From Gemmiger sp. An120 (GTDB taxonomy: Bacteria > Bacillota > Clostridia > Oscillospirales > Ruminococcaceae), in NCBI RefSeq assembly GCF_002160955.1, contig NZ_NFLN01000001.1, forward strand, positions 62,001 to 126,000: a stretch of DNA of 64,000 nt, read 5' to 3'. Both the position numbers and the translations under genes were made by a program. The notes beneath the pieces are model-generated. The model was not told the DNA's origin, did not search any database, and saw nothing but the letters and a program-made list of their open reading frames with translations. Position 1 is the first letter of the stretch, and each line of letters begins with the position of its first letter. This document shows positions 1-8,336 of the stretch, in pieces.

Positions 1-241
1 GCAGCAGACAGTGTTCACCCGGCAGATAGACCCCCGCCAGGGTGGAGAAAAAGGCCGCGCCCAGCATGCCGTACACCACCCGGCCGGGATACCCCCGCCC
101 GGCCGCGTATTCCGCATCCATATGGATGGGGCTCACATCGCCGCTCATAGCGCAGAACTGCGCCATCATTTCTTCGGTCACGGTCACAGTGAATTCCTCG
201 GCCATGCCGGGCTGCAGCTGTTCCATGGTATAGTGGTTCAT
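1..241 (-). CDS. MaoC-like hotdog dehydratase (partial, 3' end outside window)
   Basis: The minus strand reads MNHYTMEQLQPGMAEEF followed by TVTVTEEMMAQFCAMSGD, then VSPIHMDAEYAAGRGYPGRV and VYGMLGAAFFSTLAG. The pattern SGD-x2-PIH-x-D with a following G-x-GY-GRVVYGM is the hydratase 2 signature of MaoC/(R)-enoyl hydratase proteins; the Asp and His are the expected catalytic pair. The ATG at 241 follows a GGAGG site. It lies 81 bp after the acyl carrier protein and probably acts on an ACP- or CoA-bound acyl group. The C-terminus is cut by the window edge, so the substrate cannot be judged. Confidence 0.8.
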   Translation of the reverse strand, partial: MNHYTMEQLQPGMAEEFTVTVTEEMMAQFCAMSGDVSPIHMDAEYAAGRGYPGRVVYGMLGAAFFSTLAGVYLPGEHCLL

Positions 242-322
242 AACAGTTCCTCCCACAGAGAAAGGGCCGGGCGCATACGCCGGGCATTTACGCCCGGCCG
301 GCGTCCGGCCCGGAGATTGGAT

Positions 323-565
323 TCAGGCGGTCAGCCGCTGCACCAGATCCAGCAGGTCGCCCACGTTCTGCAGCCCGCGCACATCCTCCAGCTTGAACTT
401 GATGCCGAAGCGGCGTTCAATGGCGGTGAGCAGATTGATCTGCTCCAGGCTGTCCCAGTCCTCGATGTCGTCGGCGCAGGTGGCCGGCCCGATCACCAGG
501 CTGTCGTCGTCAAAGTTGTCCCGGAAGATCTCCTGCACTTCGGCCAAAATCGCGTCACGCTCCAT
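323..565 (-). CDS. Acyl carrier protein
   Basis: This 80-residue acidic helical protein carries the motif DSLEQINLLTAIE; the Ser of DSL is the expected 4'-phosphopantetheine attachment site. Length matches free-standing ACPs. It sits 15 bp downstream of the FkbH-like gene and upstream of the MaoC-like gene on the same strand, so it is probably a dedicated carrier for a three-carbon or modified acyl unit and not the fatty-acid ACP. It has a reasonable upstream GGAGAG site. Function in the pathway is inferred from context. Confidence 0.88.
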   Translation of the reverse strand: MERDAILAEVQEIFRDNFDDDSLVIGPATCADDIEDWDSLEQINLLTAIERRFGIKFKLEDVRGLQNVGDLLDLVQRLTA

Positions 566-580
566 AATTCATATCTCTCC

Positions 581-2359
581 TTATACCCGTTTGATTTCCA
601 TTACGCCGCACTGGGGCTGATACCCCTCGAATCCGGTAAACACAAAGGTGCGGTTCCCGGCTTCATCCTCGGCGGTTTGCTCAAAGCCGATTGTAGCATA
701 AAAGTCCCGTACAAGCAAGTTCTTTGCGGTGGGATAGTAATGCCCTACGATCCGCTTGATGCCCTTCTCCCGGGCCAGCCGCACCAGCTCGTCAAACATG
801 GCATGCTCCAGCCGGCGCTTGAAGGTGCGGCAGCTCATGATCCACAGTTCCATGTCCAGGGTGTCGCCCTCGCATTTGCCGATCAGGGCGGTCACGATGC
901 CGTTGTCGCCAAACTTGTCCACCAGGCGGCCGTACAAGGTGATGTGGCCCTCGTCGCCGATCAGGCTCTCCACCTCGGCGGGGGTGTAGCGGCGGGTGGT
1001 CAGGTTGAACTGGTTGGTTTTGTTGATCAGCTGACAGATACGCTCGGCGTGCTCGTTGTCAAACGCACCGAACTCACCGGTCATGTCCAGGCTGCGCAGA
1101 TAGTCGTTGTAATCGGTAAAACTCTGCTCCGCGGCCGCCCGCTGGGCGTTCTGCTTGTACATCTCCACCCGCTTGCGGTCATCTGCCGACAGGGTAGTCA
1201 CTTCAAAGTATCCGCTCCGGTCGATAGCGGCGATGTACTCCTCGGGGCAGGTCAGTTCCGGCACCGCCACGCCGGGCAACTGGGTGCGCACGATCTCCCG
1301 CTCCGCCGGGTTGTCATCCACAAATACAAAACTTTCCGGCAGCAGGTTCAGCTCCTTGGCCATGGAGGCCAGATTCTCGTGCTTGGGGTCCCAGTTGGCC
1401 TTGAAGCTGACAAAATCCTCCCGCCGCAGTACGCTGTCGCCCCGGGCCAGGCCGGCCAGAGCGTTGGCCTCTTCGTTTTTGCTGCACACGTTCAGCAGCA
1501 CACCGGTCTGGGACAACTCCTTTAAATAGGTCTGGAATTCGCTGTAGGCCATGCCGGCGGGGCTTTCGCTGCCCAGGGTCAGGCCCTCGGGCCCGTCGTC
1601 GCCCACAATGCCGCCCCAGAGGGTGTTGTCCAGATCCAGCGCCAGCGCTTTCTTGTTGCGGCCCAGCAAGCTTTTGATGATGTTGGCCACGCTCTGGCAC
1701 AGATAGGGAATACACTCGATGGCGCAGCAATATTTGTAGGCGTACCAGGCGGTCTGGTCGCTGAACCGCTCCATGCCCAGCTGAGCCTGCAGGTAGGCCA
1801 GATCGTTCAGATACAAATTGGGGGTGGCGTCCACCAGAGCGGCCAGCTTTTCATTCAGGCGCCGGGCAAACCGTACCCGGCCGCGCGGATCGCTGCCCTC
1901 CCGGTTGCCCATCACCCGGTACACCGGCAGATCAAAGTTGTTCAGAATGACCGGGCAGCCCAGTTTCAGGGCCGCTTTCGCCGCCGCTTCAAACCGGCTG
2001 TATTCCGCTTCCAGAAGTTCCTCGGCCTGCTGCGCACTGTCAGCAGGGCAAGGCCAGCTGCGGATGTTGCGGCTGCTGGTGTGGATATACACAAAATCCG
2101 GCGCAAAGGCCGCCAGGCTGCCATCGTCGAATACCAGGTTTTCGTAGAACAGCCCGTAGCCGCCCTGATAAAATACCGGGCGCACCCCCTGCGCCAGCAG
2201 GAACACCTCCAGAATGTTCTGCACCTCGCCGATGGTGCTGCCGCTCAGAATGGCGACCCGCTTTTCCACCAGCCCTTCCCGGGCGCTGAGTTCCCGCTTC
2301 AAGGCCCGCTTTTTTTGCAGAATGCGGGCGGCGTCGATGGGATGATCCAGTATATTCAT
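581..2359 (-). CDS. FkbH-like HAD-IIIC family protein
   Basis: A 592-residue protein. Around residue 240 it has the HAD nucleophile motif LDLDNTLWGG, followed by VFVDDNPAERE. The last third is acetyltransferase-like (around GDNGIVTALI and MSCRTFKRRLEHAMF). This layout is typical of FkbH/HAD-IIIC proteins, which in characterised pathways load a glyceryl unit from 1,3-bisphosphoglycerate onto an ACP. I chose the ATG at 2359 because a GGAGG lies 6 bases upstream; an ATG 12 bases earlier would put that site inside the gene. It leads an apparent operon with the ACP and MaoC-like genes. The product (polyketide, glycan ornament or other) is not visible. Confidence 0.85.
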   Translation of the reverse strand: MNILDHPIDAARILQKKRALKRELSAREGLVEKRVAILSGSTIGEVQNILEVFLLAQGVRPVFYQGGYGLFYENLVFDDGSLAAFAPDFVYIHTSSRNIRSWPCPADSAQQAEELLEAEYSRFEAAAKAALKLGCPVILNNFDLPVYRVMGNREGSDPRGRVRFARRLNEKLAALVDATPNLYLNDLAYLQAQLGMERFSDQTAWYAYKYCCAIECIPYLCQSVANIIKSLLGRNKKALALDLDNTLWGGIVGDDGPEGLTLGSESPAGMAYSEFQTYLKELSQTGVLLNVCSKNEEANALAGLARGDSVLRREDFVSFKANWDPKHENLASMAKELNLLPESFVFVDDNPAEREIVRTQLPGVAVPELTCPEEYIAAIDRSGYFEVTTLSADDRKRVEMYKQNAQRAAAEQSFTDYNDYLRSLDMTGEFGAFDNEHAERICQLINKTNQFNLTTRRYTPAEVESLIGDEGHITLYGRLVDKFGDNGIVTALIGKCEGDTLDMELWIMSCRTFKRRLEHAMFDELVRLAREKGIKRIVGHYYPTAKNLLVRDFYATIGFEQTAEDEAGNRTFVFTGFEGYQPQCGVMEIKRV

Positions 2360-2444
2360 GGCAGCCTCCATCCCGGGAAATACTCCCGGCGTTTTGTTTC
2401 ATTTCTTTTTTATTCTACCATGTTCGCAATGGTATTTCCACCCC

Positions 2445-2753
2445 TTACCAGCCAAAGTCCTCCAGCAGCCGCTGCAGCTCTTCCTCACTGTAAACCGGGA
2501 TGCCTTCCCGCAGTGCCAGCACGTCCTGCTCCGGCAACAGGTTGGTGTATACCCCGGCGTATACTTCGGCAGGGGGCTGCGCGGTATCCTGGTCCGGTTC
2601 ATACCGGGCCACCCGCCCGTTCACATCCCGCAGGATATACAGCGGCTGACGGGGCGCCGGTTCCACCGAGCGGGGGGCCAGCATCCACAAAAGCGCCAGT
2701 GCCAGCGCCAGTGCGCACAGGGCCGCCAGCACCCAAAACCATCGCTTGCTCAT
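2445..2753 (-). CDS. Membrane-anchored BofC C-terminal-domain-like protein
   Basis: A 102-residue protein with one N-terminal hydrophobic segment (WFWVLAALCALALALALLW). It is followed by a small domain: YILRDVNGRVARYE, then VYAGVYTNLLPEQDVLALREG and YSEEELQRLLEDFG. The pattern of strand, LPE-x-D and terminal EELQ-x-LLED resembles the BofC C-terminal domain proteins of Clostridia; the assignment is by memory of the family. The ATG at 2753 has AGGAGG 7 bases upstream, so an earlier in-frame start at 2801 is rejected. Function is unknown. Confidence 0.6.
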   Translation of the reverse strand: MSKRWFWVLAALCALALALALLWMLAPRSVEPAPRQPLYILRDVNGRVARYEPDQDTAQPPAEVYAGVYTNLLPEQDVLALREGIPVYSEEELQRLLEDFGW

Positions 2754-2845
2754 TCGGAAATCCTCCTTTGCGCGTTCTTGCGTTATCCGATACCATGGCA
2801 AACGGTATCAGGCTTAGTTTGGCCCGATTTCCCGGTTTCAACCGC

Positions 2846-2893
2846 CCAAACGGCAATTTTCACCGGTGGCCAAACGGCAATTTTCACCGGTGG
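2846..2893. repeat. Perfect 24-bp tandem duplication
   Basis: The 24-bp unit starting CCAAACGGCAATTTTC and ending ACCGGTGG occurs twice, head to tail, at 2846-2869 and 2870-2893. It lies directly upstream of the penicillin-binding protein promoter. It could be a duplicated regulator site or a neutral duplication. Confidence 0.9.
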
Positions 2894-2918
2894 TCTCTAT
2901 ACTTTTGACGGGTGGTTG

Positions 2919-2927
2919 TGGTATAAT
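2919..2927 (+). promoter_or_regulatory. Extended -10 promoter of the penicillin-binding protein
   Basis: TG-G-TATAAT at 2919-2927 is a perfect extended -10. A TTGACG at 2905-2910 is only 11 bases upstream, too close to be its -35. The coding start lies about 100 bases downstream. Confidence 0.6.
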
Positions 2928-3030
2928 ATCACTACATGCAGCAAATTGCCGCATGTGCATCCCCTTGCTTTCCGGCCGCAGAGCGGCTGTATTTCCCCTG
3001 AACGAGAGGTTTACAAGGAGGTCCCCTTTC

Positions 3031-5475
3031 ATGGCAACCAGCAACCATTCTTCATCCCATCCGTCCTCCGGACGGCGGGTGATTTCCACCAGCCAGACCC
3101 ACCGCAGTGCCGAGCCCCGGCCCGCGGCCCAGGGTTCCGGAGATGGCGGTCAGCCCCCCCGCCGGGGCGGCGGCAAAAAGAAAAAGAAATGGCGTGTGCT
3201 GCGCTTCCTGGTCCGGCTGTTCTGCATCTGCTGCTGCCTGGGCATCATGGTGGCGTCGGTGCTGGCCGTGCTGCTGAGCATGTATGTGGTCAAGGTCACC
3301 GAGGATGACGCGACCCTTCTGGATCTGGACAACATGAAACTGTCCTATACCACCCAGCTGCTGGCCTATAACGACGATACCGGCAACTGGGAGGTCACCG
3401 CCGAGCTCAGCCGCAACAACGACCGCAAATGGGTCGATCACAGCGAAGTACCTGACAACCTGAAGTGGGCGTTCGTGTGCACCGAGGACAAAACCTTCTA
3501 CGAGCACAACGGCGTCAACTGGAAGCGTACCATTTCGGCCACCATCAACCTGTTCCTGGATAAGCTCACCGGCGGCCGCATCACGCTGTATTCTTCCCAG
3601 CAGGGCGCTTCCACCATCGACCAGCAGCTGATCAAAAATATCACGGGCGACGATGACACCGATCCCATGCGTAAAATCCGTGAGATCTTCCGTGCCATCT
3701 GGCTGGACGATAAGTACGGCAAGGATACCATTCTGGAAGCCTACATGAACACCATCAGCCTGACCGGTACCATCGCCGGTGTGCAGGCCGGTGCGCAGGC
3801 CTATTTCGGCAAGGACGTGGGCGATCTGACCCTGGCCGAGTGTGCCTCCATCGCCGCCATCACCAAGAGCCCCACCAAGTTCAGCCCGATCATCAACCCG
3901 GAGAACCACATCACCCGCCGGAATCATATCCTGGGCCTGATGCTGGAGCAGGGCAAGATCACCCAGTCGGAGTATGACCAGGCAGTGGCTTCGCCGCTGG
4001 TGCTGGCCACCGGCGCGGACGACACGGCTTCCAGCACCAATTCCTCCATTAACTCGTACTTCACCGACGCAGTCATCAAGGCGGCGGTGCAGGACATCAT
4101 GGAAGAAGAGGGCCTGGAAGCGGGCGAGGAAAGCGCCGCCTACGATATTCTGTACAACAGCGGTCTGAAGATCTACACCACCATGGACATCGACATGCAG
4201 CGTACCATGGAAGAGTTCATGTACAACGAGGATCACAAGTACTTCCCGGATATGACCTACCAGCAGGAGGTGGATGCCCTGGGCGAGGATGACATCCCCG
4301 TTTATAACGAGGACGGCACCCTCAAGCAGAGCAAGGACGGCAAGTACTACCGCTATGTGGACGCGCAGGCGGCCATGGTCACCATCGACTACAACGGCGA
4401 GGTCAAAGCCCTGGTGGGCGGCCTGGGCGAGAAGACCGGCAACCTGACCTACAACCGTGTTACCGAGGGCTACCGGCCCAACGGTTCTTCCATGAAGCCC
4501 CTTACCGCCTATGCCCTGGCGATTCAGGACGGTGCGATCCACTACTCCATGCCCTTTATGGACATTCCGTTCTATACCAAGGAAGACAAAAAGGTTCTGG
4601 ACGTGGATTACTGCAACCGGATGGGCTATCCGCTGAACGTCAACGATGCCCGCGTGCAGGCGGACCCCAATGCGTTCAAGTCCTGGCCCGCCAACGTGGA
4701 CTCCATCACCAACCAGCCGATCCTGGCCTGTGATGCGCTGTCCAAGTCCAAGAATACCATTGCGGTATGGGTAGGCAGCCGGGTAGGCGTCAACCGTATG
4801 TTTGACTTTGCCCATACCACCCTGCACCTGAGCAAGCTGTCCGCCGAGACGGATATGGACTACGGCCCGATGGTACTGGGCAGCCAGACCGTCGGTATCA
4901 GTCCGCTGGAGCTGGCGGCCGCTTATCAGATCTTCAACAGCGGCACCTATGTAACCCCCCATCTGTACACCGCCATCACCTATGCCAACGGTGACGTGTA
5001 TATCGACAAGACCAGCGACATCACCGTGACCCAGGCCCTGGACGAAGGGGCGGCCATGGTTATGAACCGGATGCTGCAGAACGTGCTGATCAACGGTACA
5101 GCGGCGGGCATGGCGCCCACCGGCGGCAATATGGCCGCTGCCGCCAAGACCGGTACCACCAACGACTGGAAGGATTACACCTTTGTGGGCCTGACCCCCT
5201 ACTACGTCACCAGCATGTGGTGGGGCTATGACCAGCCCAAGAGCATGCGGGATATCCGCAACCAGAGCAACGATCCCATGAAGAAGGTCTGGCGCGACTA
5301 TATGAACATCGTGCAGGACGGCCTGGAGAAGAAGGAGTTCAACTCCTCCTCCGATGTGCTGCAGCTGACCTTCTGCGCCGACAGCGGCGATATCGCGGGC
5401 CCCAACTGCCCCAATACCCGGGTGGGCTATTACCTGAGCAGCAACGTGCCCGACACCTGCATCCTGCATCCGTAA
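3031..5475 (+). CDS. Class A penicillin-binding protein (transglycosylase/transpeptidase)
   Basis: An 814-residue bifunctional peptidoglycan synthase. After a basic cytoplasmic tail (GGGKKKKKW) there is one membrane segment near residues 62-90. The GT51 domain follows, with TEDKTFYEHNGVNWK holding the catalytic Glu and GASTIDQQLIKN. The penicillin-binding domain has the SxxK motif in NGSSMKPLTA, the SxN motif in ALSKSKNTIA and the KTG triad in AAKTGTTND. The ATG at 3031 has AAGGAGG upstream; the ORF is open further 5' but without a ribosome site. It acts outside the membrane in wall synthesis. It is monocistronic, with its own promoter and a strong terminator. Confidence 0.95.
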   Translation: MATSNHSSSHPSSGRRVISTSQTHRSAEPRPAAQGSGDGGQPPRRGGGKKKKKWRVLRFLVRLFCICCCLGIMVASVLAVLLSMYVVKVTEDDATLLDLDNMKLSYTTQLLAYNDDTGNWEVTAELSRNNDRKWVDHSEVPDNLKWAFVCTEDKTFYEHNGVNWKRTISATINLFLDKLTGGRITLYSSQQGASTIDQQLIKNITGDDDTDPMRKIREIFRAIWLDDKYGKDTILEAYMNTISLTGTIAGVQAGAQAYFGKDVGDLTLAECASIAAITKSPTKFSPIINPENHITRRNHILGLMLEQGKITQSEYDQAVASPLVLATGADDTASSTNSSINSYFTDAVIKAAVQDIMEEEGLEAGEESAAYDILYNSGLKIYTTMDIDMQRTMEEFMYNEDHKYFPDMTYQQEVDALGEDDIPVYNEDGTLKQSKDGKYYRYVDAQAAMVTIDYNGEVKALVGGLGEKTGNLTYNRVTEGYRPNGSSMKPLTAYALAIQDGAIHYSMPFMDIPFYTKEDKKVLDVDYCNRMGYPLNVNDARVQADPNAFKSWPANVDSITNQPILACDALSKSKNTIAVWVGSRVGVNRMFDFAHTTLHLSKLSAETDMDYGPMVLGSQTVGISPLELAAAYQIFNSGTYVTPHLYTAITYANGDVYIDKTSDITVTQALDEGAAMVMNRMLQNVLINGTAAGMAPTGGNMAAAAKTGTTNDWKDYTFVGLTPYYVTSMWWGYDQPKSMRDIRNQSNDPMKKVWRDYMNIVQDGLEKKEFNSSSDVLQLTFCADSGDIAGPNCPNTRVGYYLSSNVPDTCILHP

Positions 5476-5494
5476 AACAGCGTTTTCAGCTGGA

Positions 5495-5540
5495 AAACCC
5501 CGGCCTGTGTATGCACTCGGCGCACAGGTCGGGGTTTGTG
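5495..5540 (+). terminator. Intrinsic terminator of the penicillin-binding protein gene
   Basis: A 15-bp stem (5495-5509 with 5523-5537, AAACCCCGGCCTGTG and its near-perfect complement) ends in a TTTG run, 20 bases after the stop codon. Confidence 0.8.
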
Positions 5541-5631
5541 TATTGTGTGTGTCCGGCGGCCGGTATTGTTTACAAATCTGTGGCATATCGCCAAAAACCG
5601 CCGAAAAGCCTGTCCGCAGCTGTTTTTTCTC

Positions 5632-5661
5632 TTGCGCTCTATCATGGAAAAGTGGTATAGT
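5632..5661 (+). promoter_or_regulatory. Promoter of the ACT/threonine block
   Basis: TTGCGC at 5632-5637 and TATAGT at 5656-5661 are 18 bases apart, with a TGG just before the -10 that makes it extended. The first gene starts 46 bases later. Confidence 0.65.
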
Positions 5662-5706
5662 AGGCTTAGTTTCAAAAACAACTGTTCGCATATGGAGGAC
5701 ACATCA

Positions 5707-6132
5707 ATGCAGCGAAAGTTCTTGCTGGTGGACGTGCAGGTTCTGCCGGAGGTGTTCATCAAGGTGGTGCGTGCCAAAGAACTGCTGGCGTCCGGCGCGG
5801 CGGCCAACATTTCCGGCGCGGCCCGGCAGGTGGGGCTTTCCCGCAGCGCTTTCTATAAGTACAAGGATTGTGTCTTTGACGCGGAAAACAGCCGGGAAGT
5901 GGTCACGGTCCTGGCCACGCTGCTGGACGAAACCGGTGCCCTGCAGGCGCTTCTGGCCGGGATATCCGACGCCGGCGCCAGCATTGTGACCATCAACCAG
6001 TCCACGCCGGAAAACGGCGCCGCGCAGGTGGCGGTTTCCATCCGAACCAACACCATGCAGATGTCGGTGGAGGAGATGCTGCTCCGTCTGGGCCGTCAGC
6101 GCACAGTGGTGGAGGTGCGCCAGGGGGTGTGA
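5707..6132 (+). CDS. PheB-like ACT domain protein (UPF0735 type)
   Basis: A 141-residue protein. The N-terminal half has a helix-turn-helix-like stretch (GAARQVGLSRSAFYKYKD, residues about 38-56). The C-terminal half reads as an ACT amino-acid-binding fold (VVTVLATLLDETGALQALLA). This arrangement matches the PheB/UPF0735 family found beside homoserine dehydrogenase in Firmicutes. The ATG at 5707 has GGAGG 9 bases upstream. It is first in the block leading to hom, thrB and lysC, so a regulatory or sensing role in aspartate-family metabolism is likely but inferred. Confidence 0.85.
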   Translation: MQRKFLLVDVQVLPEVFIKVVRAKELLASGAAANISGAARQVGLSRSAFYKYKDCVFDAENSREVVTVLATLLDETGALQALLAGISDAGASIVTINQSTPENGAAQVAVSIRTNTMQMSVEEMLLRLGRQRTVVEVRQGV

Positions 6133-6171
6133 TCCCCCGTTACCATTTGTAAAGAGGGGAGAGAACGCCTT

Positions 6172-7398
6172 ATGGCTAAGATCGCAATACTCGGATTCGG
6201 TACGGTGGGCAGCGGTGTGCTGGAGGTCATCCGCCGCAACGCCGCCGGGATCGGCCGCCGCGCCGGGGAACCGGTGGAGGTCAAGTATATTTTGGATATC
6301 CGGGATTTCTCCGGCCATCCGGACGCCGCCCTGTTTGTCAATAACATCGATGTGATCCTGTCCGACCCGGAGGTCCGGGTGGTGGTGGAGACCATCGGCG
6401 GGGTGCGGTTTGCCTATCCGTATGTAAAAGCCGCGCTGGAAAGCGGCCGCAGCGTCTGCACCAGCAACAAGGAACTGGTGGCTACCCACGGGGCGGAACT
6501 GCTGGCCATTGCCCGTTCCCACGGGGCGGCATTCCTGTTTGAGGCCAGCGTGGGCGGCGGTACCCCCATTATCACCCCCATGCACCAGTGCCTGGCAGCC
6601 AACGTGATTACCCAGGTGCAGGGGATTGTGAACGGTACCACCAACTTTATGCTTACCAAGATGGCCCGCGAAGGCATGGATTTTGCCGAGGCCCTCAAGC
6701 TGGCCCAGCAGCTGGGTTACGCCGAGACCCGGGATCCGGGCGACGATGTGGACGGCCCCGATGCCTGCCGCAAGATCAGCATCCTGTCAAGTTTGGCGTT
6801 CGGCCATCATATTTATCCACAGAACGTGCCCACCCGCGGCATCCGGGATGTGACCATCCTGGACGTGCAGGCGGCGGCCCGGCTGGACGGGGTCGTGCGG
6901 CTGATCGTCCACTCCCGCCAGGACGAAAACGGGCAGGTCTGGGCCGGTGTGGAGCCCATGCTGGTTCCCCAGACCAGCCAGCTGGCCGGCGTGGAAGACG
7001 TATTCAACGCGGTGCTGGTCAAGGGCGATATGCTGGGCGACGTGATCTTCTACGGCAAGGGCGCGGGCAAACTGCCCACCGCCAGCGCGGTGGTGGCCGA
7101 TGTGATCGACGCGCTCAAGAATGGTTCCCACATCCACGACAGCCTGTTCTGGCAGGAGGCCGCCCCCGCGGAGGGCCTGCTGCAGGACCCGGCGCCCGCC
7201 GTCTGTCTGGTGCGGGTATCCGGTGTGGGCGAGAACGAAATGAGCGCTTTCTGCGGCGGCGAGCCGGTGCTTGCGCAGGCAGGCCAGCTCTGCTGGCTGA
7301 CCCCGGCGCTCACCCCCGATGCGTTGGAAGCCCTGAAACAAAAAGTGGCGGCCGCCGGCGGTACGGTGCACCAGGTGCTGCGCCGTCTGGAAGAATGA
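6172..7398 (+). CDS. hom: Homoserine dehydrogenase
   Basis: A 408-residue enzyme that reduces aspartate semialdehyde to homoserine with NAD(P)H. The N-terminus carries the Rossmann glycine motif ILGFGTVGSG. The central catalytic part has GIVNGTTNFMLTKM and a GYAETRDPGDDVDG stretch with the expected substrate-site acidic residues. The C-terminal region is short and only weakly ACT-like. The ATG at 6172 follows GAGGGGAGAGAA. It is 39 bases after the ACT protein and 13 bases before thrB, supporting a single operon for threonine precursor synthesis. Confidence 0.96.
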   Translation: MAKIAILGFGTVGSGVLEVIRRNAAGIGRRAGEPVEVKYILDIRDFSGHPDAALFVNNIDVILSDPEVRVVVETIGGVRFAYPYVKAALESGRSVCTSNKELVATHGAELLAIARSHGAAFLFEASVGGGTPIITPMHQCLAANVITQVQGIVNGTTNFMLTKMAREGMDFAEALKLAQQLGYAETRDPGDDVDGPDACRKISILSSLAFGHHIYPQNVPTRGIRDVTILDVQAAARLDGVVRLIVHSRQDENGQVWAGVEPMLVPQTSQLAGVEDVFNAVLVKGDMLGDVIFYGKGAGKLPTASAVVADVIDALKNGSHIHDSLFWQEAAPAEGLLQDPAPAVCLVRVSGVGENEMSAFCGGEPVLAQAGQLCWLTPALTPDALEALKQKVAAAGGTVHQVLRRLEE

Positions 7399-7411
7399 GG
7401 AGGAGTGCTTG

Positions 7412-8302
7412 ATGATCCGAGTTCGCGTTCCTGCCACCAGCGCCAATGTGGGCGCCGGATTCGACGCGCTGGGCCTGGCGGTAGGTATGTACAACGTGGT
7501 GGAATTCTCTCCCTGCGACCGTCTGGAGATCTCTACCTCCGACGGTACCAAGGTGCCCACCGGTTCTTCCAACCTGGTTTACCGGGCGGCCAAGGCCGTG
7601 TATGACCAGGTGGATCGGCCGTTCACCGGCCTGCGCATGGTGCAGACCAACACCATCCCCATGGCCCGGGGCCTGGGTTCCAGTTCCGCCTGCATCGTGG
7701 CGGGCATCCTGGGGGCCAACGCCCTGCTGGGCGGCCCGCTCACCCGGCGGCAGATGCTCACGCTGGCCACCGCCATTGAGGGCCATCCGGACAACGTGGC
7801 CCCCGCCATGCTGGGCGGTTTTGTTACCAGCGCCTTTGACGAGGGCCAGGTGTACAGCGTAAAAAAGGATATCCGGGAAGACCTGGTGTTCGGCGCCTTC
7901 GTGCCCAACTTCAAGCTGCTCACCGAGCAGGCCCGTCAGGCCCTGCCGGGGACTGTCTCCCATAAAGATGCGGTCTATAACCTGAGCCGGGCCGCTCTGG
8001 CCACCGCCGCGTTCTGCGACGGGGAATATGACCTGCTGCATGTGGCCACCAAGGACGCGCTGCATCAGAAATACCGTCTGCCGCTGATTCCCGGCGGTAC
8101 GGAGGTGTTTGAACTGGCGCTGGATCTGGGCGCCTACGCGGTTTACCTGTCCGGCGCGGGCCCCACCATTATGGCGGTCCTGCACCGCAGCGACGAGCGG
8201 TTCTTTGCCCGGGCGGCGGAATGCCTGGCCCAGGACGATGCGCTCAAAGCCTTTACCCTGCATCGCCTGCTGCCGGATAATACCGGCGCTGTGGTTGAAT
8301 AA
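7412..8302 (+). CDS. thrB: Homoserine kinase
   Basis: A 296-residue GHMP-family kinase that phosphorylates homoserine before threonine synthase. It begins MIRVRVPATSANVGAGFD and has the GHMP ATP loop PMARGLGSSSACIVAG near residues 87-102, with the late YLSGAGPTIMAV motif. The ATG at 7412 is preferred over a TTG three bases upstream; GAGGAG is well placed. No threonine synthase gene is present in the block. Confidence 0.96.
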   Translation: MIRVRVPATSANVGAGFDALGLAVGMYNVVEFSPCDRLEISTSDGTKVPTGSSNLVYRAAKAVYDQVDRPFTGLRMVQTNTIPMARGLGSSSACIVAGILGANALLGGPLTRRQMLTLATAIEGHPDNVAPAMLGGFVTSAFDEGQVYSVKKDIREDLVFGAFVPNFKLLTEQARQALPGTVSHKDAVYNLSRAALATAAFCDGEYDLLHVATKDALHQKYRLPLIPGGTEVFELALDLGAYAVYLSGAGPTIMAVLHRSDERFFARAAECLAQDDALKAFTLHRLLPDNTGAVVE

Positions 8303-8336
8303 CGGCGTTTGCCGAATCGTTTGAAGGAGTGATGAT

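Noticed and set aside
11-1525. Long plus-strand open frame of 504 codons opposite the ACP and FkbH genes
   Set aside because: It is the mirror of GC-rich minus-strand genes with strong motifs; it has no ribosome site and a His/Gln/Leu-rich composition typical of antisense frames.
2905-2927. TTGACG plus TATAAT as a full -35/-10 promoter
   Set aside because: Spacing is only 11 bases; I call only the extended -10.
3052-5691. 879-codon minus-strand frame opposite the penicillin-binding protein
   Set aside because: All motifs lie on the plus strand; the minus frame has no domain and ends in the terminator region.
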